Shown piece after piece: positions 41,669 through 52,743 of a stretch of DNA of 64,000 bases (the first letter of the stretch is position 1; each line of letters starts with the position of its first letter). The translations under genes were made by a program, and so were the position numbers. The notes below the pieces were generated by a model. The model saw only the letters and a program-made list of their open reading frames with translations. It did no database searches and was not told the DNA's origin. Source of the DNA: Raffaelea ambrosiae (lineage: Eukaryota > Ascomycota > Sordariomycetes > Ophiostomatales > Ophiostomataceae); assembly GCA_002778195.1 (NCBI GenBank), contig PCDI01000003.1:3493913-3557912 (forward strand), read 5' to 3'.

Positions 41669-42441
41669 ATGACGTCACCCATCGACCCCCAGACGACGGT
41701 GTATTCGCACATCAACGGGTCCCAGCAGGAGCTCTTGGACCGGTTCGCCGTGTCCGAGATCTGCAAGGGCTGGTCGGTGTACCGCGATGCCTCGGAATGG
41801 AGCAACTACCGGGACCTGTTCACGGAGGACGCGAAAGTCTGGACCAGTACGTGGCCTTGTTGTGTTGCCTCCTGCTATGGACAGCAGAAAGCGGATGACT
41901 AACCAATGCCTCCCCCCCCCCAGCTTGGACGGGCGGCCTGCCCATCGACGACTTCATCCAGGCCAGCAAGGACGGCAAGGCCAAGGGCGACTTTATCATG
42001 CACCGCGAATGCGGCACGCTGGTCGACCTCAACCCGGCCACGGACCGGGCCATTGGCAAGATGAAGACGACCATCACCCAGCGCTTCGCCTACAAGGGCG
42101 TGCCCTACGACGTCGACTGCGACAACGTCTTTGTCTTTTTCTGCCTGCGCACGCCCACCCAGGGCTGGAAGGCCCGCTACTACAAGGTCTTCTACGCCCG
42201 CGACAAGCTGGTCATGGTCGGCCCGCCCACGCCCGAGGCGGCGCGCACCCTGGCCGAGCTGTTCACCGCCGACGCCCTGGCCGCCTATCCCGAGGGCTAC
42301 CAGTACCTGGCCGTGGCCCAGCACAGCATTGGCCATCCGATCGACCTGAAGCTGCCGACCTGGCGCAACGAGTACTACGGAAAGATGTACCAGGCCATGA
42401 AGGAGTGGCTGGACGGGAACGACGTGGACTTGTTTTGGTAG
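41669..42441 (+). CDS. SnoaL-like (NTF2-fold) protein
   Basis: Two exons, 41669-41846 and 41924-42441, join within Thr-Trp (...KVWT/TWTGGLPIDDF) and give 231 aa. The N-terminal half has the SnoaL_4 pattern LLDRFAVSEICKGWSVYRDASEWSNYRDLFTEDAKV...GLPIDDFI. Such folds serve as small-molecule isomerases, cyclases, dehydratases or hydrolases, so a catalytic role is possible, but I cannot name the reaction. The protein is soluble, with no signal peptide. The intron ends in a C-run before the acceptor. It follows the rhamnosidase in the same direction, which suggests but does not prove a shared pathway. Confidence 0.8.
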
Positions 42442-42460
42442 ACAGGACGTGTCTGGGTAG

Positions 42461-42739
42461 ACAGGAGTGTTTGCTGGGATAGAGTAGAGTGGGCAGGAGA
42501 CAGGAGTGTCTGCTAGGATAGACAGTGGCGTGGGCAGGAGACAGGAGTGTCTGCTGGGATAGAGTAGAGTGGGCAGGAGACAGGAGTGTCTGCTAGGATA
42601 GACAGTGGCGTGGGCAGGAGACAGGAGTGTCTGCTGGGATAGAGTAGAGTGGGCAGGAGACAGGAGTGTCTGCTAGGATAGACAGTGGCGTGGGCAGGAG
42701 ACAGGAGTGTCTGCTGGGATAGAGTAGAGTGGGCGGTAG
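42461..42739. repeat. Minisatellite, 80-bp higher-order unit
   Basis: About 3.5 copies of an 80-bp unit start at 42461, 42541, 42621 and 42701. Each consists of a 39-bp and a 41-bp half that share ACAGGAGTGTCTGCT and differ after it. Copies 2 and 3 are identical and copy 1 has one mismatch. Degenerate half-units flank it: GACAGGACGTGTCT next to the SnoaL gene stop and ACAGGAGAGTGGGC at the far end. Confidence 0.97.
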
Positions 42740-43182
42740 ACAGGAGAGTGGGCAAACAGTAGAAAGAACAGAGAGAGCGTTCCACAACCCACTCCCCGCG
42801 ATTCTGCTGGGACAGCTCCCTGCATGCAAGAACGCAAGTAGACATCGTCTTCCCGAACGCATTCCACCGCGGAAGCAGACGTGAAATCAATGGTCCAGCA
42901 TCGGTCGACAAACCGCAAGTGCCAACATCACGACTGCCCTGGCAGGCCTGGAATGGGCATGGCAGCTGACCATGCCCATGTGGGATGACTACAGCAGTGC
43001 GACCTGGGTGACTCTGTTCCTCCTTTTTCACAGGCAACGTGGAAAGAACACGTCAAACGGGGTGTGCGAAAGTGTGTCATTTCCTACTGCTATCACAACG
43101 AGATGGCTTGTTTTCTTGTTTTTTTTTTTTTGTTTTTTTCTTCTTCTTGCTCGACGGCTCGAGCCAAAGAGAAGTTGGTCCC
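42740..43182. other. Intergenic after the minisatellite
   Basis: No gene is visible. A T-run of 12 and more lies at 43119-43140, close to the 3' end of the next gene, which is read leftwards. Confidence 0.6.
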
Positions 43183-45022
43183 TCATGGAATGTAGCGGAA
43201 ACTAGGATGCCGGTAGCCCAGATGCACAGCCTCCTCCTCGGTGAGCCCATCCAGACGATGGTCGCGCTTTCCGGCAGCCCGGGCGCGATTCTCGTACAGG
43301 CAGTACAGGATGCCAAAGATGGACAGGCACACGACGCCGATCTGGCCGCCCAGGTTGATGGCGTGTCCGATGGGGTATTTGGGTGCGTCTTTGGACGTGT
43401 AGGTCCATCTGGTGCCAGCAGGTTAGAAGAAAAAGGTCGACAGCCGCAAGACCGGGCCGAGGCAGAAAAGAACTCACGTTGCTACGATGCCGCCCAGGGT
43501 GCCCAGCATCACCACATAGCCGCTTGTCACGGCACGGACCGCCGGACCGCCCGAGTCTTGTGGAATGTCAGCAGCTGCCATGGGTTTTTTTTTTTTTTTT
43601 TTTTTCTCCTTTCTTATATTTTTTCAGGTTGGTTGGTTTGGTTTCTTCTATACGCACTGTTCAGAGCCCAGCTCAGAAAGCCGGGCCCGCCGGGAAAGGC
43701 GCCCACGGTGACGAAAAAGACGGCCATGTAGCGCACGTTGGCGTCGGTGTGCCAGCGCAGGATGGCAAAGCCGATGGCGGCCAGCACGGAGAAGCCGGCC
43801 AGGTAGAGGCCGCGGCGGCGGGTCTTGTCGCTGGCATAGGCGACGGCGATGGCCACGAGGCAGGCGGCCACGTACGGCGGCACCGTCAGCAGCTGGGCGC
43901 GCGTGGCGGTCCAGTGGAGGTCGTTGAGAATGGTGGGCATGAACACGGACAGGCCCTGGACGGTGATGTTGATGAGGAAGAAGCCCAGGGCGCAGGTGTA
44001 GTTGTGGATGTTGCAGACGGCGCGCCGGACGTGGGCCGGCGTGACGCGCTCGTCCGGGTGGCCCTGCTGCTCGCGCACGAGGCGCGCCGCGGCGATGCGG
44101 CGCTCGCGCGCATTCAGGAAATAGGCCGTCTCGGGCGCGCTGGGCATCCAGACGGGCGCGAGCCCGGCGACGGTCATGGTGAGCAGCCCCTCAAAGAAGA
44201 AAATGTTGCGCCAGGTGTGGATGCGCTGGCCGGCCACCCCCCACGCGGGGATGCGCGCGAGCCCCGTGGCCAGCAGGCCGCCAAAGGCGCCGGCCATGGC
44301 GGCGGCCGAGACGTAGATGCCGACGCGGAACAGCAGCTCCTGGCGCTTGTAGAAGCAGCTGAGGAAGAAGGCCATGCCCGGCATGGCGCCGCCCTCAAAG
44401 ATGCCCAGCACCGCGCGCGCGCCCAGCAGGCCGGCATAGGTGTGCACGAAGGCGGTGCAGAGCGAGACCAGCCCGAAGCCCAGGACGAGGAGCGGCAGGT
44501 AGTAGCGCGGGCCCACGCGCTTGAGCAGCACGTTGCTGGGCACCTCGACCAGCAGGTAGACCACGTAGAAGATGGACAGCGCCCAGTTGAAGCGGTAGCC
44601 CACATTGAGATCGAGGTCGGCGGCCATGCCCTGGATGCGCGCGTTGCCAATGTTGACACGGTCGAGGAACTAAGAGCAGTGTCAGTTAGTCTGTTTGTGT
44701 TTGTGTTTGTGTTTGTGTAGTTTGTGTGTTTGTGTGTTTGTGTGTTCACCGAGGCAAAAGGGCCGCCACTTACACACATCAGGTACAACACCGTCACCAG
44801 CGGGACCGCATGCCAGTCAATCTTGTGTCGGACCGCGGTCTCCTCCTCCTCCGTCCAGTCAAAGTCGGGCATCACCACGTCCGACGCCGACTTGGACGAG
44901 TCGACGGTGTCGCGTTGCTCGATGGCCACTGGACAATGTTAAAGAGACGAAATGGCACCGAAACAGACAGTAGGGAGAAAGAACCAGTCACTCTTACCAC
45001 TGGCGTCCTTGTCACCGTCCAT
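43183..45022 (-). CDS. MFS transporter, anion:cation symporter (Dal5/Tna1-like) family
   Basis: Five exons, 45022-44998, 44928-44774, 44669-43658, 43556-43478 and 43408-43183, keep phase and give 498 aa. The segment LYLMC/FLDRVNIGNARIQGM across intron 2 is the hallmark of the allantoate/nicotinate/pantothenate permease group. RVGPRYYLPLLVLGFGLVSL, GIFEGGAMPGMAFFLSCFYKRQE and NITVQGLSVFMPTIL follow the same family. The ending is RHPSFRYIP. Substrates in this group are carboxylates and vitamin acids, so this one could import an aglycone acid or a breakdown product, but there is no direct evidence. The first exon is only 25 nt. Intron 3 contains a T-run of about 20. Confidence 0.9.
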
Positions 45023-46444
45023 TTTGTTTCTTTCGTTTTGACTTCCCTTTCTTGTTCTTCAAGTTCTTGACCAAGTTCTTGACACCTGCAAGATGTGTCG
45101 GAGGCTGCCTGGACACGTGGAATTGTGAAAATGTAGAAATGCAAAGTCTTGGCACAGGCCCATGAAAGAGAAAAAATGTTGGAAAATTTTTCACTTGACA
45201 AAACGTCCTAGATCTTTCAGAGAAGAGAGAAAAATAAATAAACAGACTTCGCTTCGCGTCTTATATGGGAAAAGAGAACAATTCAAAGGCATGAACCGGG
45301 GTCTCTCCCTTGATGATCCATCCGGGGGGGGGGGGGCACTCTGGGGGTCCCCATCGACTTTCTTTCCTTCCCGTTCATGCGGCGCGAGAAAGGGGGAGGG
45401 GGACTACCAGTAAACAGTGGCCAGATTCTCATCCCTTCGAGCCTTCCTGATTGTTGTTATTTGGTCCATTCTGCCGCTTTGGCATAGCCGTCTGCCCAGA
45501 CTTTGCCAAGTCTGCGGGGTATGATGATCGTTTTCATATACAAAGGCACGATGGTCTACGTGATAGGGAACGTGGAAAGGGGGGAAGGAAGGAGGAAGAA
45601 GATGCACGCTCCTTGTCATCAGACGTGCCAGCCATCAGGGCTTGGTGGTGACTATCACTTGCACGGGGTTGAATCGAGCAAAAGCAGAGTCCATCCACCT
45701 TACCAAAAGGTCATCTTTCTGTCGTCTTTCTTTTTTTTCTGTTTTTTCTGTTTTTTCTGTTTTTTTTCTGTTTTTCCTGCCTTTTTCCTTTTCCCTTTTT
45801 CCTGTTTTCTTTTCTTCTCTCCGTCTTTCCCTCTTCCTTTCTCCTTCTTTCACCTTCTTTGACAGAGCAATATGCCATGCAGGTCATGCCACACTGGTGC
45901 CAGCTGCCATTGCCGGCCTGCTTTCCCGTCAACTGTCGACTATCTAGCAGACCGGTCCGACTATGACCTTTCCGGATGCACTACCCCGACAACCCCAGGC
46001 ATCGTTTGGCTGCTACCCTGTCTCTCTCCCCGCACATCATTGCGTGTCTCTCGAGCTGGTCATACCCTGTGCCTTGTCCCCCACATAGCCAAGACTTCAT
46101 CCCCAGACCTGGCCACGGTTGGAGAAATGTCGGCAGGCAACCACGCAGTGACAGACGGTCGTTGGAGGGGATCCTTTGGCAACCCCTAGCAGCACTCGTA
46201 GACGAGCCGCAGGGGGACAAGTGTGGCTGGGGTACTGTAATGATTTCCTTTGTCCTGTTTGTCTAAAAATACATCGCATGGCATGGATCTCCGTCGTTGT
46301 TCCCTCCGCCCCATTCCCGTAAGAGATACATGTAATACATTTTTTTCCAATTTCTGTCTTGGGGTGGTCATCAGAGTTGCCTCCATCCTGGCTGTTCTCA
46401 CAGAACGCACCTCTTCCTGGTTGTTTGCCTCCCCCCCTCTCACC
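45023..46444. other. Intergenic, pyrimidine-rich
   Basis: I recognise no gene. A TTTTTTCTG-type tandem tract at 45729-45775 runs into a long C/T tract up to 45860. A G-run of 12 is at 45325-45336. Confidence 0.55.
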
Positions 46445-47966
46445 CTACCGTGTCAGCCGCGCCGCCGCCCACCCGGCCGCAAAGCTCACCACCGGGACCA
46501 CTATCAGGCCGCCCACCAGCACCGGCGGCGGCACCGCATTCAGCATCTGGTAGCCGGGCATCCACCAGCGGCGGGAAAAGTTCAGCCGGCCGATGCGGAT
46601 GTGGCAGATTTCTCGTTTGTGGCGTTTGGGGAGGCCGTCTTGGGGGTTGTTGTTGTTGTCGGGTGAAGACTTGACAGACCTGACAGACTTGGAAGACTTG
46701 GAAGACTCGTCTGCAGACTTGCCCGCAGAGTTGCCTGTAGACTTTGAAGACCTGCCCTGCGGACTATTGCCTTTGGGCTCCTTGGTGGTTTTCCCTTTCA
46801 ACTCCCTGTCTTGTCCGTTCCCGGTCTTTTTGGATTGTCCATTTCCCTCCTCCTTGTCTTTGCCATCCTTGTCTTTTCGGTCTCGTTCACTCTCGTCGTC
46901 CTTCTTCTTCCTTTTGTCCACCACTCTGTTGATCCGTATTCTTCTGTTCGTTGCTGCCTCCAGAGGTAACCCCGCTAGCTGTACCCCCGCTAGAGGTATT
47001 CCCGCTATAGGGATTCCCGCGAGAGGGAGGCCCCCCAGAGATATCCCCTCCAGGGGCACCCCCTCGCAAGGTATTCCCTCCAGAGAGACCCCTTCTCTTT
47101 CTTTTACGTCCTCCTCCTCCTCCTCCTCCTCTCCTTCATTTGTCGTCGCCACAAAGTCGCCGTGCTCGTTCTTGCGGATCTCCGGTGACGACCGGGGCTT
47201 GACGTCGTTGGCCTCCTCGACACTGTATGGTTTAATTATTTCTGTTGGTCAGGGTCACCATCAAGAGAGAAAAAAAGTAGAATGGGATAGAAGCGAGAGA
47301 GAGAGAGAGAGGGAGAGAGGGAGAGAGAGAGTGTGTGTGTATGTGTTTGCGTGAGGGAGAGAGAAAAAAATCGTATGGAGACTTACACAAGAGTCAGGCA
47401 AATGTCGCCCTGCAGCTTGGCATTCAACTCGAGCTCGGCATCCAGGTCCAGGCCGATCTGCAGCCGCGGTGCATTGCCTCTGGGCAACCGAGCCCCGCTC
47501 TTGATGGGCTTGAGCCCGCGTCGGTTGTTGCTGTTGTTGTTGCTGCTGTTGCTGTTGCTGCTGCTGCTGTTGCTGCTGTTGCGGTTGGCTGGCGGGCCAT
47601 ACTGCGGACGCCGCTGGAGCTGCTGCTGCTGCGGATGGTATTGCTGCTGCTGGTACGGCTGCTGGTACGGCTGCTGGTACTGGGCCGGGTGCGGCGGCTG
47701 GCGGTACCGGCGAGCTGATGGAGGAGGAGGAGGAAGAGGCTCGTAGTAGTCATCCTCCTCGTCCACGTCGTAATACTGGCCGTCTTCGTCATCGTACTGG
47801 TCGTCATCATCGTACTGCTCGTTGTCGTCGTACTGCTCGTCGTACTGCTCGACGTACCGGGGCGGCGGTGGTGGCAGCTGGCGGTACCTCTGCAGCTGGT
47901 AGCGTTGCTGTGGAGGCTGGCGATACTGCGGCGGCGGTGGCGGCAGGTACTGTCTCCTGTTGCTGT

Positions 47967-47998
<32 letters not shown>

Positions 47999-48744
47999 TT
48001 GTTGTTGTAGTTGCCTCCGCGGTTCTGGCCGTTGTTGTTGTTTCCTCTGTAGGGGCCGTCATACTGAGGGCCGTTGTTGTTTCTGTTGCCGTTGCCGTTG
48101 CCGTTGCCGCTTCCTCGGTAGGAACCATTGTCCTGGGGGCCGTTGCTGTAATTCCGGGCTGGGGTCTTGCTGTAGCTCGGGGCCACACTCGGCGCCACCG
48201 ACCCGGCATCCGACCCGGCCACGGAGGCACCACCCCGGCCGCGCCGACGGCGGCGGCGTTTCCCGCCATTTGCACCATTGTTGTTATTGTTGTTGCTGCC
48301 GTTGTTGTTGTTGACGTTGTTCGGCCCACTGCCGCCGTTCTGGCGCCCGTTCTGGCGCCCACCACCGTTCCGGGGCGGCGCAATCCCGCTCACGCTGGCA
48401 ATGTCAATGTCGCTGCGGTGGCTGTGGCTCTGGCTGCTGACGGACGACTCTTCCAAGCGGCAGTCGTCGTCTTCCTCTTCGCCGTGGCCGTCGTGGTCAT
48501 CGTGGTTGTCACCATTGGCCGCGCCTGTGCCGTTGGCGCCCTCGCCGTTGGTGACGGTGCGCGCCGACAGCGGCGGCTGCGGGAGTGGGCCTCGCAGCTC
48601 GTCGAGAATGTCGCCCTCGTCGTAGTCTGTGAACTCGTCGGCGTTGTTGTTGCTGCTGTTGCCATTGCCGGCATCTTGGTCACCGCGCCGTGTGCTGAGG
48701 TGCCTGCTGACCACCACAAGGCCGGGAGTACGACTGGTAGGCAT
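46445..48744 (-). CDS. Low-complexity Asn/Gln-rich protein with pentapeptide repeat and C-terminal TM
   Basis: Two exons, 48744-47387 and 47222-46445, give 711 aa. After an acidic N-terminus there is an Asn-rich block (about 155-190) with a KRRRRRRGRGG basic patch. A long Asn/Tyr/Gln/Pro-rich region (about 215-420) reads like an intrinsically disordered, prion-like domain. A conserved-looking amphipathic segment, LQIGLDLDAELELNAKLQG, sits at the intron, followed by an acidic run and eight pentapeptides (499-538) of the form [SPQ][LIC][AEG]G[ILV]. A Lys/Asp/Ser-rich linker ends in a hydrophobic helix (VLVGGLIVVPVVSFAAGWAA) near the C-terminus. That layout suggests a tail-anchored or single-pass membrane protein. 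I do not recognise the family's function. Confidence 0.75.
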
Positions 48745-51149
48745 GTTGGGCGAGAGAGGAACGAGCTGTGTGTAGGGAAATGGAGTGAGAGAAGCCCAAG
48801 AGAAGCTCGAAGGGGCAAGGAGCTGTAGAGAAGAAAGCCCCAAAGACGCTCAAGTATGTAAAGAGCTGCAGAAACCCCTAAAAAGGCTCAAGGAAAGGAG
48901 CTGTAGAGAGAGAGAAAAGAGAGAGGCTCAAAGAAAGCTCAACTGAGTTGGAAGAGAGAAACCGGACGACTGGGGGGGACAAGCTTGCACAAATACAGGA
49001 CAGAACAGCCGAAAAGAAAAGAGAAAAAAAGAGCGCAGTAACACAAACCCTCCCAAACGGTGTGCTCGGCTGGAACAAGACACACTCTTGAAGACTATTA
49101 TCGAAAATGCTCGAAAATGCTCGAAAATACCAGAACCAAAGAAATTTGGAAAAAGCAAATAAATTAGGAAGGGGAGGTGGGAACCAGCAGCAAAAAGAAA
49201 GGAAAAGGATCCAAAAAAGAAAGTTAACGCATTAAATACCGATTCTTTTTTTACGGTCTGATCTCCCGTTTCTACTTTGGATGTTGTTCCTTCCTATTCT
49301 TCCCGTTTCCGTTCCCCTTCTCCCCCCTGGCCAGAACAGGATGAGAGAATGTACGCGACCCCGTCCACGACAGCTTCTTGTTCGTGCATCAACGTCACGT
49401 GTGGTACAACTTACACGCTGTTTTGGTAGAAGAGGGAGGGGGGGGGGCGGGCCCGGGCCAGGGGTGGTCTAGGAGAGACTAGGATGCAGCTTTGCAGCTT
49501 TGCAGCTTTGCAGTTTGGCCGGGCTTCCTCCGAGGAGTACCTCACTATGTAACTGCCATAGTACATCGCAGCTGCAGGGCCTGATGGGGCAGCGGATGAG
49601 AGTCTGTCTTTGTTTGTTTCTTTTCCCCAGAACCCCTGTTTTCCAATTCAGCCCAGACTCCATTGTGGCCTGACCAGGGGAAGAGAAAAGGCCATGTCCG
49701 ATCCCATCTGGCGCAAAATGGAAGCTTGTTGAGACCCCGACAACTCCGTAGAGCCCGAGCGACTGCAATAAACTGCAGAAAACAGCAGAGGCCAGCAGGA
49801 GAACAGTCACAGAAGCATGTCAAAGTGTATCAAAAACGCCCCAAGAAAACAGGGGGCCAAAAGGTAGGAGCTGTTTCTGGAAAGCGTAGCATTCGAATGC
49901 CACCCCAAGCACGAGTGCTGCCAGTGCGTTTTGTTGCAGTGTCCGTTTCACAATTTTCGCTGTGCAGCACAGGCAGAGGAACCCGTATTTGGTAAAGAAG
50001 CCCCCGGTTTTGGTTATGTGGGACGGCAAGAGAAGGATCATACGACATCACATCGAAAAAAAAAGCAAAAAAACGCAAAAAACGCAAAAAAAGGGTACCA
50101 AAGTCAACAACGAATAGGAGCACAGAGATGAGCCAACCCGTTCGCCAGTAGTTGCCACGGCACGGCACCTTGGCAAGGAAAATATAGCTACTATGTATGC
50201 GTTGGCGACGAATCGCTGTTGTCTTCCTTTTCCTTCTTCTCCTTGGTTATGTAAGAGCGCGATAATAACACGCATAATAACGCACTCTACTTCCATTGCA
50301 CAAGAGCTCACACAGCTCTCCACAACTGTCCCTCCATGTTCTCGAGTCCTTGCATCATGCTGTGCGAGTACATGCACAGCCGCCGTTGCCCTTCCGCGCA
50401 GATGGACCACACAGCTGCAGGCTCTGGTTCTCTTGACTCTTGACCGTATTTTCAAATGACCAGGACGGATGACTTGTGCATGGCCGTTGCCATACATAGT
50501 ACAATTCTCTCAGTACTTGCATCTCCCAGAGATTGTTAATAACATAATGTACCAACCCCGGAAAATCTGAGTACAGCCCCGACACAACCAGCAACTAACT
50601 ACATAGTATGAGTACAGCCATTTTACCCGACCGCGACATTCCTTCGTCTGCGTCTTGCAGCTTCCCTGCATTAGCTGATGCCTCCACACCAGGACAACGC
50701 ATCCGGACATGGTAAAAAAAGCAAAAAAAAAAAAAAAAATAGGAGCGAATTCTACCCACCACCAGCAGAATAGCAAGGCAAATTTAGATATGCAACCCGC
50801 CCCAGCCGAACCTATCCGAGCCATCCATAGTCATTTTCTCCATCATAATCCTTATTCTCCCCGCCTAAATGTTCGATGATCCTGGTCATTCTGGGCACCA
50901 CCTAAGTAACTGTAAGCTTGATATCGTCTGGTCGGTCTGTTTCGATTTCTGGGCCGCCTTTCAATTGTCTGTTCCTTTCTGCCAGGATACTCTATGACTG
51001 CAAGGTGCGTCTAGGCGCAGCCACGAAGGATGTGTGAACTGCCGTCAGTTTGTTCAGATGCCGTCGTTCACGCAGCTGGAGGGTGCTGCGTGCGATTTGT
51101 ATGCTTGAAATGAACTCTGAATGAATGTTTTTTTTATTCGCTCTGGCCC
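48745..51149. other. Intergenic, no gene recognised
   Basis: The 2.4 kb contain several short tandem repeats. GAAAATGCTC units lie at 49100-49130, CAGCTTTGC units (9 bp, about 3.5 copies) at 49488-49514 and AAAAAACGC units at 50055-50095. Frames are short and without family similarity. The left end is the promoter of the preceding gene, with repeated AGAGAAGC-like words. Confidence 0.5.
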
Positions 51150-51195
51150 CAAGTGGTCCCAAGTGGTCCCAAGTGGTCCCAAGTGGCTTCAAGTG
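51150..51195. repeat. 10-bp tandem repeat, each copy holding an E-box core CAAGTG
   Basis: CAAGTG begins at 51150, 51160, 51170, 51180 and 51190, exactly every 10 bp. The first four sit in perfect CCCAAGTGGT units. The fifth overlaps the end of the bHLH coding region and its stop codon. CANNTG is the general bHLH recognition form. Confidence 0.85.
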
Positions 51196-52743
51196 CTCAA
51201 AAGATCGCGAACACTCATGCCGCGACCAGAGGCAGTGTTGCCTCCCGCACCTCGCCTGTCACTGTTCAGCATCAGCAGCGCGGCCGTTGCCTCCTGATCT
51301 AGGTCACGCTGGGGCGCCAGAGCTGGGCTGGTCAAAGTCGACCCAGGATTGGACGCCGTCGTGCTGATGCTGCCATAATGATGGAACGTCGTCGACGACA
51401 CCTGCGGTCCAAATGCTGGTGATGTCTGAGCCGAGGTGCTGTAGCTGTAGTGGCGGTGGTGGTCAGCGGTACCCGGCATTGGTCCCGCTAGCGAAGCCGT
51501 TGAAGACTGCGAGTCGTGCCGCTCCTGGCGTTGGATACTGGCATCCTGCGCCAGCAGAGGCGGAGAGACGGACGGCTGGTGGATCGCTGACTGTGAGGAT
51601 ACGGAAGCCGAGTGGGGATGGCGAGCAGCAGGATATGACGTCGGCGATGGCAGCTCGTCGTCATCGTCGTCATTCTCATCGTCCTCTTCCATATCATCAG
51701 CCGCATCCCCCGTACCAGCCATCTCGACATCGGGCGATATTTGGTCGTCCGCATAGGATGGCCTGAAACGGTGCTCGGGGTTGTATTGCTCGCCACCGCC
51801 GCCCGAAGGAGTCGGCTGCCTGCTCTCGTCGATGGATGAGGCTGGCACGTGGCCCTCTCTCTCGCACTGTGCCTTGAGCGTGGCCACGCAGTCCTCAAGA
51901 TACCGAACATACTCGATCGAAGCCTGCTGAATGTCAGATTCTGTGTTTTGAGATATACCGGCTGTAACGTTCTGTGTTGCCTACCTGTAGAATGGCCAAT
52001 TTGTGCATCTCGCCGGTGCAGGCAGGAATCATGCTCTTGAGCACGGCGAACTCCTCGTTCATCTTTGACCGCCGCCGCCGCTCAATCAGGCTATGGGCGG
52101 TCTTGCGAGCAATTTTACGCCCTGCCGCGCTCGTTGAAGACGGTTGTTTTTTCTTGCCTCCGGTGGCCGCAGACACAGTTGCGGTAGCTGATGTAGTGGC
52201 TGGTGCTGCTGAGGCGTAGGCTTTTGCAGCGGCCGAGGCAGCGCCAGCACCGCCTTTTCCAGAGGCTCCCTTGCCACCACCAGACGCAGACCCTGCTGCA
52301 GTTGCGGGAGCCAAAACGGGAGCGTCCATGACGGCTCCTGCGGTAGATGAGTTGGGCACTACACGCGGCTTCATCTGGATGATCTTGCGTGAGCGCGTGG
52401 GCGGCGGTGGGAGGGCAAAGGCATCTTTGGCGTGTGCCTGTGCTTGTATAGCAGACGACCTCCGGCGAGATTTGACTGTCTCCGCCGCCTGTACGGGGTA
52501 TGTGGCGGGAGGAGATGGAGCAGTCGGAGTGGTTTCGGGGTGGATCGGCGGCGACATCATGTTGACGTCGGTTGAAGCGGCGGGCTGAACTTTGGATATG
52601 GCGGTTTCGGTCGCGCTTCCTGCGTTCAGTGCTGGTGGCGGAAGCTCAAAAGATGTCTGGAGACTTGCCAGCTGCTTGGAACCATCCTGGCCTTGGATGT
52701 CGGTAGACGAGGCCGGTGTGGGCGGTAAGGTGGCACGAGGCAT
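51189..52743 (-). CDS. bHLH transcription factor (Esc1-like)
   Basis: Two exons, 52743-51985 and 51923-51189, give 497 aa. The basic region and helix 1 are RKTAHSLIERRRRSKMNEEF; the His, Glu and Arg of HxxxERxRR are the known CANNTG-contacting residues. Helix 2, EMHKLAILQ/ASIEYVRYLED, is split by a 61-nt intron. The N-terminal half is Pro/Ser/Ala-rich and disordered, with a Gly/Ala-rich run before the DNA-binding domain. The C-terminal half has an acidic cluster and Ser/Thr-rich sequence, ending in GMSVRDLLST. No leucine zipper extension is evident. The intron has tandem CAGCAG acceptors, and the distal one gives the canonical helix 2. The match is closest to fission yeast Esc1-type factors; the regulated process is unknown. 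Confidence 0.88.

Noticed and set aside
42513..43037. 174-codon minus-strand frame with repeated SRHSCLLPT-like units
   Set aside because: It is a read-through of the minisatellite. The 80-bp unit is not a multiple of three, so the repeat appears in shifting frames, and there is no family similarity.
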